From the NCBI GenBank assembly GCA_025403435.1, contig CM046341.1, positions 15,364,447 to 15,428,446 on the forward strand: a stretch of DNA of 64,000 nt, written 5' to 3'. This DNA comes from Artocarpus heterophyllus (lineage: Eukaryota; Streptophyta; Magnoliopsida; Rosales; Moraceae). Positions 50,067 through 62,931 of this stretch are shown here, one piece after another; position 1 is the first letter of the stretch, and each line of letters starts with the position of its first letter. The notes under the pieces were generated by a model. The model made no database searches and was not told the origin of the DNA. It saw only the letters and a program-made list of their open reading frames with translations. Both the position numbers and the translations under genes were made by a program.

Positions 50067-50439
50067 GAGTAATTTGTATTGCTGTACCCCAAGCTATTTA
50101 TTTTTTTGTATAATGCACCCTTGAATTTTCAATGTTGGCAATATGCACCCTAAATTTTAGAATCATTAGCACTTGAGGTCTAATAGCTATCAAGCGTTAA
50201 AGAGCATGGACATGTTTGGTAAATTCACACATGAGCTTACTTAAAAGTAGAGCTCATCATTTTAAGAAAAGAATTAAACCTCAACACATGAAAAAGAGTA
50301 TTTAACGAATATTTAATATAGCTATTGGATCTCAATTGCTAATAATTTCAAAGTTCAAGGTATATTGTGCCAAGATTGAAAGTTTAGAGTGTACTTTGCA
50401 AAAGGTGAATAGTTTAGAGTACAACAATGCAATTTACTC
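50067..50439. mobile_element. Mutator-type MITE
   Basis: 373 bp. The left end is GAGTAATTTGTATTGCTGTA and the right end in reverse is GAGTAAATTGCATTGTTGTA. Flanks TTAAAGTTA (50058-50066) and TTAAAATTA (50440-50448) are a 9 bp target duplication with one mismatch, as for Mutator-like elements. It belongs to the same family as the element in the eL42 intron at 5213-5586. Confidence 0.8.
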
Positions 50440-50448
50440 TTAAAATTA

Positions 50449-53062
50449 CAACCTGTAAAGAAAAAAAAAAAAGAAATTTACTAACTAAACTTCTTGATTT
50501 CTTGGGTCTTTGTGTAATCTGCTTCACCTAGTCCTCATATGCTTTCTTTAAAAGAAATAGAATAAAAAAAAATGGTGAAAACTCTATGTTAGGGTTTCGG
50601 ACAAGACAACAGCCTCAGAGCCACGACTCAAAGCAGGACTATCTCAGCCCATCGCCAAGGCTGCAACACCCAGTCAGTAGCTGCAAGAGACTTAACACGT
50701 AGCTGACCTAGCCTTTGCTCCATTGCTGCTGGTCATCTCAACCGTTGGCTTTGTCAACCATCTAATGGCCTACTATTCTAAATTTTTCAAGTCTTTCTCA
50801 ATATTTAAATCTTCATAATTTTTTAGTCTTCAATATTATAATAATACTTATAAAGAAAAAATAAATAACAAAAATTCTTATATGTAAAATTATAGCCGTA
50901 CATAATTTTAATAATAAATTAAAAATTTACTAATATAAGAAGAATTCAAGGAACAATACAGTTAACAAGCAAACTTCATCATCCATACATTCATCTCATG
51001 AATAAATGTAAATATCCACAATAATGCAAAATGCCTACCTATCATATACATACATCATAGGTAACATATGTGTGTGTGTGTGTGTTTAAATTTGACTATC
51101 ACATAATCAAAATTTCAAATTAATATATTCTGCAGCCGATAATGATACTAATTGTAGGTTTCTAAAACAATCTTAGGCTAAAAATAGCATAAATATGTGA
51201 ATGATTTTTAAAAATTTTATTTATTTTTCTTAATTTGTTGTTTTGTTGAGGTTTAGGGTATTGCAATATATTATATATATATATGGTATTTGAGCATAGT
51301 AGATTTGAGTAAAAAAAATAACAAGAAAAAAATTAGACATTGAGTTATTTCTAAAATACATTTGAGATTGAAAAGAGTATTTGAAAGGGGGAGAGGAAGA
51401 AATCTATAAGTAGGGACATCTTTGGGAAAAATTATTTTAAAAAGCAATTAGGCAAGAAAAAAGTATTCACAAGGGCCATATTTGAAAAAAGAATTATATA
51501 ATTTTAAATTTAGAAAAGAGTACAAGGAAAAAAAAAACTTAAGTAGGGTACATTTAAGATTAGTTATTTCAACAGGAAGAATTAAAAAAGAGAACTATAC
51601 AGACTTAAAAATATAGACTATAAACAAAAACAGATGTGATGAAATAGACCTTTCAATCAGATGTGTGTTTTGGTTAAGTATTGTATAAATAACGGCAAGT
51701 AAAGCATATTTAAGGAAAATGAATTTAGTAGGAATCATATAAAAAATTGAGAAAGTAGATATGAAAAATAGTAGATGAAAGGCCGTAGAGAGAAAAAAAA
51801 ATAAGCAGGGATGACTTAAAGGGGAAAAAAAAAGACAAACTAGTGGAGAAATAAAAAAAAATGAAAAAGAAGGATTTAAAAAGGAAAAAAAAGTAAGAGA
51901 GGAATGACTAAAAACTAAAAAGAAAGTGTACATTACCTCATTGAGCTTTTTATATATAATTAGATTTATATTTTGACCCAAGTGATGGAATTAGGTTGAA
52001 AACTTCAACAAGCAACAAACTCTATGATACCAAAATCTTCCTCTCCCAGTCCTTGTCACTGGTTAGACGAACGTGTGAGTGTAGAAGGAAATTTGATGTA
52101 ACACCTGTCGTTTTCTTTAATAGATGATATGGAAAGTTTGACAATTTTATGCGACAATATGAATAAGAATTATGACTTGGAAGCATATTTTATGTGATGT
52201 TTGATAATATGACATTTATAATTTTGAAGTTTATTATGAACTAATGATTTTGCAGTGGATGGTCCAAATAAGCTCTAATGACACAAAGTGCTAGACTGCT
52301 AGTGTATAATTATTGTGATTTATTTGTATAATATCTTCTTTGGTGATTCATTTGGATTTCTATTTACTTAACTATGATATTTTTTTATTTTTAGAAAATA
52401 TTAGAATTTTATTTTTATGAATGTTTAGAATTTCTATTAATCACTTTCGAGTTGTTTGGAACGTGATAAAATATATTTTTTAATTTTTTTAATTTTTTTG
52501 AATTTTTAGAAATCATTTTCATTTTTTTAATTTTCAAAAAAAGGAACTAGTCGTTTCATCTTATAGACAAAAATGACATGTAAATTGAATTAATACAATA
52601 GTTGTCTATAAAAAAAAAAAAAAAAACTTCATGTAGTTTTAGAACATAACCCTAAAACTACATGTAGTTTAGAGGTCATCTTCTTTTTTCATTCAAGGCT
52701 TTTGCAGAAAGTCTTCAATTGATTCAAAATTGTGCTTTAATGCTTTTGCTTCAATCTTTCACATTTAAATTCCTCTTAATCATTACCAAACTCATCTAGA
52801 GCATTGTTTATAGCATTAGAGGATTTTTTTTTTTTTCAAAACCATCGTGGGTGCCATACCTCCCATATTATTTCCCGGCAAAGCAGTTCTTCCCACCTGA
52901 TATCCATGTCTTTTCCCACACAGTCACTTCTTTCTTTCTTCTTGGACTTTATTCTCTATGACACCCATACCATTCTCCAATAATACAACAAACAACTTGC
53001 CGTACTCTTCCATAACAAGCCTTACTTAGCCCATGTTTAGTTTTATCACTATGTACTCATTT
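50449..53062. other. AT-rich intergenic region
   Basis: No gene is supportable. It includes a (GT)n run near 51069 and A-rich tracts. The 128-codon open frame at 51595-51981 on the minus strand is F/S/L-rich and reads low-complexity sequence. Confidence 0.45.
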
Positions 53063-54788
53063 TGTTAGACATGTATGCCCTAAGGAGTAAAAATATAATA
53101 TATTTTTGGAGACATTTTATCAATAAAGAATTTATTTATTATTTATATACTAAATTATTGTCGTCTTTATGTTCATATTTGTTGAATGTATGATAAGCAA
53201 ACAAAAGTCTCAGACTGTCGATCTAAACCTTTAGAATCAGGCATATGATGGACCTATTATGTAGAAGACATGATTCTAACGGCGACGGTCTAGATCATAA
53301 GATCCACAATCAAGGGAATAAAGTTGGGCGCTGTATTCATGTAAAGATTGTTATGTTGTCTATATCCCTAACGGGAGATGGTTTGTCTTGACCATTGGAA
53401 GAGGACTTCGTGAATAGAAATATTGATGCATTGTCATAGATAACGATGCATTAGATAGGGATATAAAGTGTAATTTATTTGGATTAATAATTCTGTCTCA
53501 GCAAATCAATTCACTTTAGACAATCATATGTGTTGTATTTTAATCCTGAGATGAATAATGGGCCCGTTATCTTGACTTATGTCTTTTGATGTACCAAAGG
53601 GTGACATCCACATTTTATGTTGGTATGCATACCGGTATGTTGGAGACATGACTCTTGATAACTTAGACTTGTTATTCATAGATATGGAATCCATAGCTCT
53701 TCTTTTGGAGTCGTTGATATTCTCATATATGCGTTATCCTGTAATTGGAAAACTGAAGCGGTCAACCATTTGAATACATAGGTGTAACTGTATCGTATAC
53801 TGTCTTTAGATGGTAAGTTTTCCAGTGGTGAGATAATAAAATGCAAGAGAAAAATAATTATGAAGGTAAGACAAAATTTATCCTTAAGCCAATTATGGAT
53901 AGTCCTATGGGGATACAACACATTACAATATGTCATGGAGATTTAGCTATTCGGGCTTTGTAATTCTAAATAGTTTGAGAATGCAGCTCTAAGCTTTTAA
54001 TGGAGTAGCGTTAGAGTTGATAATTATGACATGTATATCTAGGATATTAGGTTTTATAATTATCAGGAGCTTGAACTATATAGGTCCATCAGGTCCCTTT
54101 TATTAGCTTATAATAAGTGCTGTAACGATATAACATGTTTTTCCAATAAATTAATGACTTATGTCAAATTATCAGATTGGTTAAAATTCGATAGGATTAG
54201 ATAATTCATGTCTGTTTATCGGTTGAATTAATTTTGTGTAAATTAATTCAAAATAAACTTGTTGAATTATCGAGAATATTTATTTTTCTAAAGATTATCT
54301 AGATTGACTGCTTTAATTAGATAACTTCTCTATTGGGTTATTTGAATTAAAACTGAGACTATATCTTAAGAATCTCAGGTGGGAAATAAAGATTCGCAGG
54401 GATGAAAAAATCATGAGTTCAACAGGCCGGTCTTCAGGTTTGGCCTACTGATGGAGTAAGTTCGGCAGGCCGATCTACCAGTTTGGCCTGTCGACTGAAT
54501 GATAATCTGATCACGCATTTTAGAAGCAAATTTTATTAGATATTGATTCTGATTTGATCCTAATTCAAATTTTTGAGGCCATATCTGATAAGGACTAATC
54601 CCTAGGCCCAACCTATATAAATGGGGAGTGAGACTCATTGTTATATAGATTAGTTGAGAAATCTAGAGTCAACACTCTATCCGTGAGTCTCTAAAACTGC
54701 CCTTAAAAGTTGTTGTTCACAAATTACAAACTGTAGATTTGGGTATTTCTCAATGGATTGGAAGGAGAGTCATATAGGAAGAGCTGTA
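53063..54788 (+). repeat. Truncated copia LTR fragment, opposite orientation
   Basis: Starts TGTTAGACATGTATGCCCTA and follows the LTR at 47382-49272 through the GCCC, ATGTCTTTTGATG, CAGGCCGATC and GGAAGAGCTG landmarks. It stops near 54788, about 120-150 bp short of the normal LTR end, so it has no PBS or internal region. It is well diverged from the other LTR, so the two are probably separate insertions. Confidence 0.75.
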
Positions 54789-55193
54789 CTGGAAAAAATA
54801 CACTTTTTCAATTCTCTAGTTTGCATTGTATAACGATTAACCTTACAGTATAAACAAGCGAACATCCACTAAATGCAACATCGAACATGGCAAATTACTA
54901 TTGAATCGATTAACTTGGTAGTCATGGTTTCACTTTCAAACACGGGGAAAAAATTTATAAAAAAATAAAAACAAAAATTAAAAACAAAAACAACAAGAAA
55001 ACCATGGCAATCAATTTCAATTTATATCCTCTTTAGGTCACGCATGAGCTGTTAGACCGTCAAACTTTAAATTCGAGGATAGTTATCAATGAGATAAATT
55101 TTACATTTTCTCTAACCTTTTATGGCAGTTTGAACCAAAAGTTTGTAGCTAAAACAATGTATATCGAGATCGATTGTTATATCACATACTAGT

Positions 55194-55348
55194 GTGATTG
55201 GCAATCTCGCTTTTAGCTAAAACTTTTGGGTGATATCGTATAAAGATCTCACAGACTATAGTGTCAACAAAAGTGAGCCACAATGTAAAGATCTCACATG
55301 CCATAATGTTTTCAACCAAAATTGATTAAATCCACTCTTCCCAATCAC
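55194..55348. repeat. Short MITE-like repeat
   Basis: The ends GTGATTGGCAATC and, reversed, GTGATTGGGAAG form short inverted repeats. The inside has AAAGATCTCACATGCCATAA text like the repeats at 36246 and 43875. Confidence 0.45.
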
Positions 55349-55457
55349 CTTATTATTACCATCAAAATAGCATTGTTGCAACGCCTTTTGTTTCTTCTTT
55401 TAGTGTAGGTCGTAAACTTGTACCTGAAGTCGTACAACTTGTACCCTAGATGTTGAG

Positions 55458-58400
55458 ATGGAAAAGTGGGCAAGGGAAAGAAGAACAAAAATGATTCATG
55501 CAACTGGGGTAAATCTGATCAAAAAAAGTAACAAAAAGACCAACAAGCCAAAAGTGCCAACTGGAAAGTTTCAAAACTATATGCCATTGGTCGCCACTAT
55601 TGATGAGGTGTTAAACCAAGTAAGCAACAGAAATATATTGACTGGACCCCGCCTCTTAAGGGAAACAGAGTAAAGAAAGACCAGAGCAAGTATTGTAACT
55701 TCCACACAGATCTAGGGTATACCACCCAATAATGTATCCATTTGAAAGACCAGAGCGAGAAGCTCATCCGTGACGGGTACCTTTAGGAGTTTCTGAAACT
55801 GGTTCTGGCTCATGGAAACAATGGGAGAAGAAATGATTAGTCAACCCGAGAGGAACATCCGTGGAGGCATAACCAAAATGGAGTGAATGCCCCAAATCCA
55901 CCAAACATCCTATATATGATCTTCAGAGGACCATTTACTAGGGACACCATGAGTAGTCGACAAATGCATGCCCAAGCAGCTTGATTAGTCAAGAGAGGAG
56001 ACATCATGAATATGACCGATCATATCAAAAAGGTATGCCGGTGGTCTCGCGTCTATTTACGCATTTTAAACTAACCTCAAGTATAAGGTTGTCTCAAGTA
56101 ATATTTTCTCGGTGAATCCGAGGTCGAACCCACAAGGAAGGATTTATTCAGTTCCAGTACATGTATTATATTAACTTTTTCTTTTTATTTAAACTGAAAA
56201 ATTTGAGGATTAATATTTATTATTCACAGAATGTATTTACAATATTTACACATTTTTTTACAACATTTTTCATTTTTAGATTTTGATAATATGGAACTTT
56301 AATAACAAGAAATGCAATTAATAACTTAAGCAGAGTAACAACAATAATAACAACAATTTAAAGAGGTGAAACAACGATAATAACAAGGCTGAGGTTCAAA
56401 GGTTCTGTTCTGACGATTATCTTTAATATATTTTAGCTTCTCTTTTTATTTATTAGTTGGTTTAAGTATACACTATGCCATCCTATGTCGACAATAAATC
56501 AAGAGTTACCAAGCATTTACTGTGCCATTCCATGTCTATAATGCAACAAAAACACAACTTAATAAATAAGCAGCATTTCAACATAACTTAACTAAAATAA
56601 CAACCAAGACAGTGAGTTAAGCATTTACCGAGCCATTCTCTGTCTACGAGTAATCAAGGTCCTCCCAAGCATTATCCGTGCCAGTCTATGTCGTCGATAA
56701 ATCAAAACCGTAATTTTGGCAGAGTTCTAGCTAAGAAAATATTGAAATTCTAGGTTTTCTAAGAGAATATTTTGGCATTACAACAGCTTAGAAAACTAAG
56801 AAAAACCAAAAATATTTAAGATAATTTTGCCAGAATTTCCCCCTCTCCCCTCAGCTAAAAAGAAATTTAGAAAGACATAATTAATAAAATACTACTTATA
56901 TTATTGAGCATAATTTTTACATCATAAACTAGAAAATATTTTACAAGAAACTAAATTAAAAACTGAAATAAAAACTAGACTATAATTACTACAACAGCAT
57001 TTTTATACTGCGGAAGGCTCTCCGAAGGTTTTCCCAAGGCTCTCCCTAAAGGCTCCCCCCCGAAGGCTTCCTCAACTGAGGCAAAAACCTCAGTATTTAT
57101 AGTGATTTGAGATTGCAAACGTCCATTGCTATTTAATGATCTTCACTGTTGAAAGTTGACAATTTCCAATTATTTGCTTCTTCTCTTCCTCGCGCTGTAG
57201 CTGGCCTTCTTGCTCTGAGAAATTTTATTTCTCTTCTTTTCCCGTGCTGAGAGCTGTTCTTCATTATGCGTTTTAGGCTTTGGGATTCTGTGTGACGCAG
57301 ATCATGACAAGACCATAACGGACTGATCGTGTCCGTTAATCTCACGATCCAACGGCTATCCGATGCTCATAAATTGGGCCCAGGTTGGAACAGTGAAAGC
57401 GCAATTATAGACCGTCAGATTGGTCTCGGTATTTGCATCGAATGGCTGAGAGAGAGGCTTCATGTGGTCATGACCGCACGCGATCCAAGACGGTCTGAGA
57501 CACTCCCACTGACACGCTGCAGCTTGTCGGCGCGTGTAACGCACGTGCCAATCATATCTCGACCCGTGGACCGCACTTGGAGATTCCGCTGACTCACCGA
57601 ATGACGAGTTGACACGCGTCTCTTCCTCGGACGGCTGAGATTGATCTGGTAGTGAATCCGACGGTTCCCATGACGCCACGTGTCCCCTGCGTTTTGAATT
57701 TCAAATTTTTCAAGGATTTTTGATGCATTTGATGTCCGATTTTATCCGTTTTGGTGTCGTTTTGCTCCGTTTTTCCTCCAGATTTCAAATCTAAAAGCAC
57801 AAACATACTAATATTAATTATTTTACAAACCTAATATTTATTAAAAATATTTATTTTATAATAAAACACACAAAAATAGATAAAAACTCTTAAAATTTCC
57901 AGTCTCTTGCGGTTGAGCACAGATATAATTTTTATGACTTGGAAATATTTTTAAAAATTACTAAAAATATAATAAGACATATTTATAAACTTAAAACACA
58001 CTACCAAACACACTAACACTCAAAATAAAATAACCGCATTACTTTTACGGCTTTGACTATTTACAGACTAGACACTTATTTAACACACCGAAATGACTCT
58101 AAAAATTACTACAAATTCTATTAAACATAAAAATACACTAAAAACATATTTTTAAACACATTTTCACACCAAGACACAAAAATGCTTATTAACACAAAAT
58201 GCTGTTAATTAGAGGATTTTAATGAGAAATAAAAGCGTAAACAAATGATTTAAGCATTAGAAAATGTACACTTTTATAGTCTCATCAGCCGACAATAAGA
58301 TATGCTGATTACTTTTATATAGGCAGAGGTGGACAGACTCATCCATCCACATAAAGATGCTCTAGTATGCAAACTTTAGATTGCCAAGAACATTGTTCAA

Positions 58401-61400
58401 TGTGTTTTGATCGACAATAGAATTCCATTAATATCTCGTTTAAGCAAGTGTATGATTGGATGAACATTAAGAATGCTGTCTCGATCCTGGTCCGAGCCCT
58501 TCTTTATGGGTTTTCAGGCAAATGTGTTAAGGCAATTGGCCAGATAGCTATGCTAGTCACTTTTGGAGACGGCCTGTCAAGTTCACTTACTTGGTTGAGT
58601 TTTTGGTTATTTATAAGCCATCCTAGCATAACATCATCATTGGAAGACCAACCCTCAATGAACTAAGGCCATGGTTTCCATGTATTATTTGGCCATGAAA
58701 ATCCCAATCGAAGGAGGGGTATTACGTAAAGACAGTTAAGGACACTACTTCTTGACAATTTAGCATTTCTATTGTTTACAAGGTAGACGAAATCGAATTC
58801 CATACCAAGAAAGAGCCCAACATGTTATCCAACCTGGACCCACGATTCCCTGAGGAAAAAGTCCAAGCATCGCTAGTAGAGAAGCTAGTCTCATTCAACT
58901 TAGATCTTGAACATCCCAAGAAAATGGTTATGGTCAGTTCTCAGCTAAAGCCAAAGGTCCGAGAAAACCTCAAGAGCTTTCTTAGAGAATACCAGAATGT
59001 GTTCGTATGGTCCCATGAAGACATGCCCTGGATAGATCCAAGCATCATAAGCTATCACGTCAATGTGAATCCCAAGCATAAGCTAGTCGTCTAAAGGGGA
59101 TGAGCTTTCAACTTGGAGAGATATTCAACCATAAACAAGGAGGTTAAGAAATTGCTTAAGGTTGGTTTTATTTGAGAGGTTACTTACTCGGAGTGGTTGG
59201 CACACGTGGTCTTAATTAAGAAGGCTAATGGGAAGTAGTGGGACTATATTGACTTTATAGACCTAAAGAAAGCCTCCTTGAAGGACTGCATTCCCCTCCA
59301 AAAAAAAAAAAACCAGCTAATGGATGCAATGGTTGGGCATGAACTACTTAGCTTTATGGATGCGTGTTGGGGTTACAAGCAGATCTGAATAGTCAAGAAA
59401 GATCAGATCAAGATGGCGTTTATGACAGTCCAGGGCCTATTCTATTATGTTGTTATATAGTTCAGTCTAAAAACATTAGGACCACCTATCAACAGTTGGT
59501 AAACAAATTGTTCACCAAATAGATTGAGAAAACGATGGAGGTATATGTCAATGACATGCTAGTCAAATCTATCCAGGCATCTGACCATGTTGGAAATCTT
59601 CAAGAATGCTTCCACATTCTCGAGGAGTACAAGATGAAACTTAACTTGACTAAGTATGCATTTGACGTGGAGTCCAGGAAGTTCCTCAGTTTCATGGTCA
59701 ATCATTGGGGGATTGAAGTTAACCCTACAAAAGCTAAAGTTGTAATAGATATGCATTCACCTCGCATTATAAAGGAAGTTCAAAAGCTTAACGAAATGAT
59801 CGCTGCCCTTTCTTGGTTTGTCTCCCAATCTATCGACAAGTGCCATCTTTTTTTTTAAGCACTCAAAAGGAGCTTTAAGTAGAACAAAGATTGCAACGAA
59901 GCCTTCCAAAGCCTCAAAAGGTAATTGGTTAGGAAAAACACTCTACACCTACCTAGCTGTGTCTGAGAAAGTAGTTAGCTCAATCCTGGTCCTAAAAGAA
60001 GAAAAGGTTCAGAAGCCTGTTTACTATACTAGTAAGGCATTCCAAGGTGTAGAGGATAAGTACTTGCCTCTAGAGAAACTAACCTTAGCCCTTATCACGT
60101 CGACTTGAAAACTTTGGCCATATTTTCAAGGCCATCTTATGTAGGTCTCAACCAAGTATCCCTCTGCCAAGTCCTTCAAAATTCAGAGATTTTTGATTGG
60201 ATGACAAAGTGGTCAGTTGAAATTTGAGAATTAGAAATTTAATATGTGCCTCAAACAACCATAAAGACACAAGCCCTAGCTAACTTTATAGCAAAATTCA
60301 CAAAGTCTGGACAGGCTATGTCGGCACTTGAGAAAGCTTAATTGAGGAGACCGACCAAGCCAACAACAATACAAAGGAGATCGAGCAATTGGAGTGGAAA
60401 CTTTATGTCGATGTTTTATCAAGTTCGAATGGCTCGGGTGCTGGGTTACTTCTTGTCGGCCTAGATAACTACAACACCAGCCATTCGCTAAGGTTTGAAT
60501 TCAAAGCATCCAATAACAAGAGGAGTAGGAAGCACTGATCGCTGGGTTTAACCTTACCTATGAGCTCAGGATAGACCATATCTGCATTCATTGTGATTCC
60601 ATGCTTGTATTTTGACAGGTCATCAATAGGTTCTAGACCCAAAAAGAGAGAATGACTGAGTATTTGAAGAAAGTCAAGGCCTTACTTTAGTAATTTAGAA
60701 GCTTCAAAGTAGTGCAAATTCCTAGAACCAAGAACTCGAAGCTGATGTGCTCACACGTTTATCCCTAGGACTAGAAGACAACGAGTTGATATAAATACCT
60801 ATAGAAAGGTTAGCCAAGCCAAGCATCACGAGACAGGATTAAGTAAGCGAAATGGTTAACTAGACAAATGTGGATGGACCTAATCATCAGCTGCCTAATA
60901 ACAGCTCAATTGCCAAAGAACCAAGAAGATGCTTAGTGCATTCACAACAGCTCTACCCAGTACACGATGATCGAGGGGAAGCTTTATCGGTGAGGCCACA
61001 TGGTGCCATACCAAAGATGCATTGGATCGTTGAAGCAAGATACCTCATGGAAGAAATCCACAGCTGCCTATGTAGTAACCGCATACGTGGTCAGTCCTTC
61101 TTGCTTAAATGTCTCCGACAAGGGTATTATTGGCCGACCATAGACCAAGATTACAAAAAATTTGCCCATAAGCACCTCAGTTGTCAGTAGTATACTCAGA
61201 TGCTCAATCACCATGCCGAATTGCTCAACTTAGTAATGTATGCTTGGGCCTTCGCTAAATACACTATTGATCCAATCGGACCACTCCTTATGACCTGGCC
61301 ACAATTTAAGTATTGCATTGTAGCAATAGACTACTTCATAAAGTGGGCTAGCTTGATTTGGAAAAACAACATCTGTTGCTATGGTATCTCACGCCTCATC

Positions 61401-62055
61401 GTCAACGACAATGCCAAACAGTTTGAAGTAGTAAGCTCGAAATAGAGGTGAGAATGGACTTGGGATCAAGAAAGTCTACTCGTCTTAAGGATATTAGTAT
61501 AGCAATGGGCAAGTTGAGGCAGTAAACAAAACCATCAAGAACAATTTAAAGAAGCAGTTAGAGGGCCTTAAGGGAGCTTGGATCAACGAGCTACCAAATA
61601 CACTCTAGTGTACTAGACAATGGCTTAAACGACAATTGTGAAAACAATATTATCTCCAGTTTATGGTGTCAAGGCTATGCTTCCAGTTGAGGTTAGTCTG
61701 TCTAGTTATGAAGTATAATATTTTGATGAGTAGAGGAATGCCAAATAGATGATGGCTGTGCTAGACCGAGTAGAAGAGAAAAGCAACATGGCGTGCAACA
61801 AAAAACTACCCAGAATCAAATGGTTACTTAGCACTACAACAAGCATGTCTAGCTGAGGATTTTCAAGGTTGAAGATCTCATTTTGAAAAAGGTCCTGGAA
61901 TAGCAGCTCGAGCTCAGATCGTTGGCCCAAAGTGGGATGCACCGTTTAGGGTGGTCAACATTATCTAACCAAGTACATACAAGATTCTTGATAACGAAGG
62001 CAATGTTCTCACCCATCCATGGTATGCTAAGCACTTGAAGAACTCCTATTACTAA
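55458..62055 (+). pseudogene. Decayed Ty3/gypsy element of the Tat lineage (gag-pol)
   Basis: Plus-strand remnants in order: the Gag C-terminus KYCNFHTDLGYTT...LIRDGYL (about 55676-55790); protease-like text with YGFSGKCVKAIGQIAM (about 58340-58700); RT with AHVVLIKKANGK (about 59200) and, frames later, MIAALSWFVSQSIDKC (about 59795-59842); RNase H with KPVYYTSKAFQGVEDKYLPLEK (about 60015-60082); a second RNase H WKLYVDVLSSSNGSGAG (about 60393-60443) ending near 60780; integrase with YYWPTIDQDYKKFA (about 61120) and IDYFIKWA (about 61330); and the end DNEGNVLTHPWYAKHL with stop at 62055. Two RNase H domains in tandem mark the Tat lineage. Many stops and shifts make it non-functional. A 2.2 kb insertion splits gag from protease. 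No LTR was identified. Confidence 0.85.
56041..58287. mobile_element. 2.25 kb insertion inside the gypsy element (class undetermined)
   Basis: It breaks the gypsy reading between Gag (ends near 56036) and the protease region (resumes near 58288). The candidate flanking duplication is GCCG (56037-56040 and 58288-58291). The ends GTGGTCTCGCGTCTATTTAC and, reversed, TGATGAGACTATAAAAGTG are weakly inverted. Inside are about four units around AAGCATTTACYGTGCCATTC (56464-56705), GAAGGCTCTCC repeats (about 57013-57070) and a GC-rich block (57130-57700) without recognisable proteins. It is probably a non-autonomous DNA transposon. Confidence 0.6.
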
Positions 62056-62931
62056 TCCAAAAGCCAGAACTCCTTTTTTGATGGCTGGTTTCACCATACC
62101 TCTTTTTTGTAATTTCTTGTACAAACCCTTCGATAGAAAGGAAAAACTACACCAAATTGTATGGAAACACCATTAATGATAATGAGAACTTTTTTTGGAA
62201 GGTTTTTTGTTTCTTAAAAATGGTTCGGCTTACTGAACAAAACTAAAACCGATCAAGGGCCCACTAGGCTAATCAGGTGTTTATCCGATTAAAAGTCCAT
62301 ATAGAAGAGCCGATTGTATTACAAAGTACCATGACCGACTATAAACAGGCTTGTCATTTTTTCCACCAAAGAATACAATCCATAACCTTAGTGCATGATA
62401 AAAAAGAAAACCAGCCCATTAACTCGTCCAAATTGGAGGGCTGGTCAGTAGCCGAAAAAGGATTAGATCATAATGGCTTACCCAAGGGAAACTGGATTGA
62501 TTTTTAGGTTTGGACACAAGTCGAATAGAGTAACCTCGAAAGATCTAGGGTTTAGCTGGGTTGGCTAGCCGACAAGAAGCACACTTGTCGACATGAATGG
62601 AACATGAGCCGTTGCTTGAGTACAACTAGACTTTTTTCCAAGCCTAGGGGTTACAATAGGTACAGTCAAACATCGACACTAGCCTGAGTACAACTAGAGA
62701 TGGAAAAAAGCTTTTTAGATAACTTTAACTAAGTCAAACACCAGCCTAAGTACAACTATGAGCAATACCAACCCAAAAACTAAAAAAAAAACCGAATCCA
62801 ATTGTATTTGGAAAATTAAAATTTCATTGATTGTTTTTAAGGGGGTACAAAAATTGGGCACCCCTTAAACCTAAATATAAAAAAAAAGAGAAGAAAAAGA
62901 AGAAAAAGAAAAAGGCCTAATCTTAGGGCGA
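62056..62931. other. Spacer between gypsy pol and the antisense ORF
   Basis: Non-coding stretch, A/G-rich at 62876-62915. It separates the end of pol from the convergent antisense ORF, the layout described for Tat elements. Confidence 0.5.

Noticed and set aside
51595..51981. 128 aa open frame on the minus strand
   Set aside because: It translates an A/G-rich tract into a low-complexity F/S/L sequence; no domain or gene structure.
57356..57679. 107 aa open frame in the GC-rich block of the nested element
   Set aside because: A competing frame of similar length exists on the other strand, and neither resembles a known protein.
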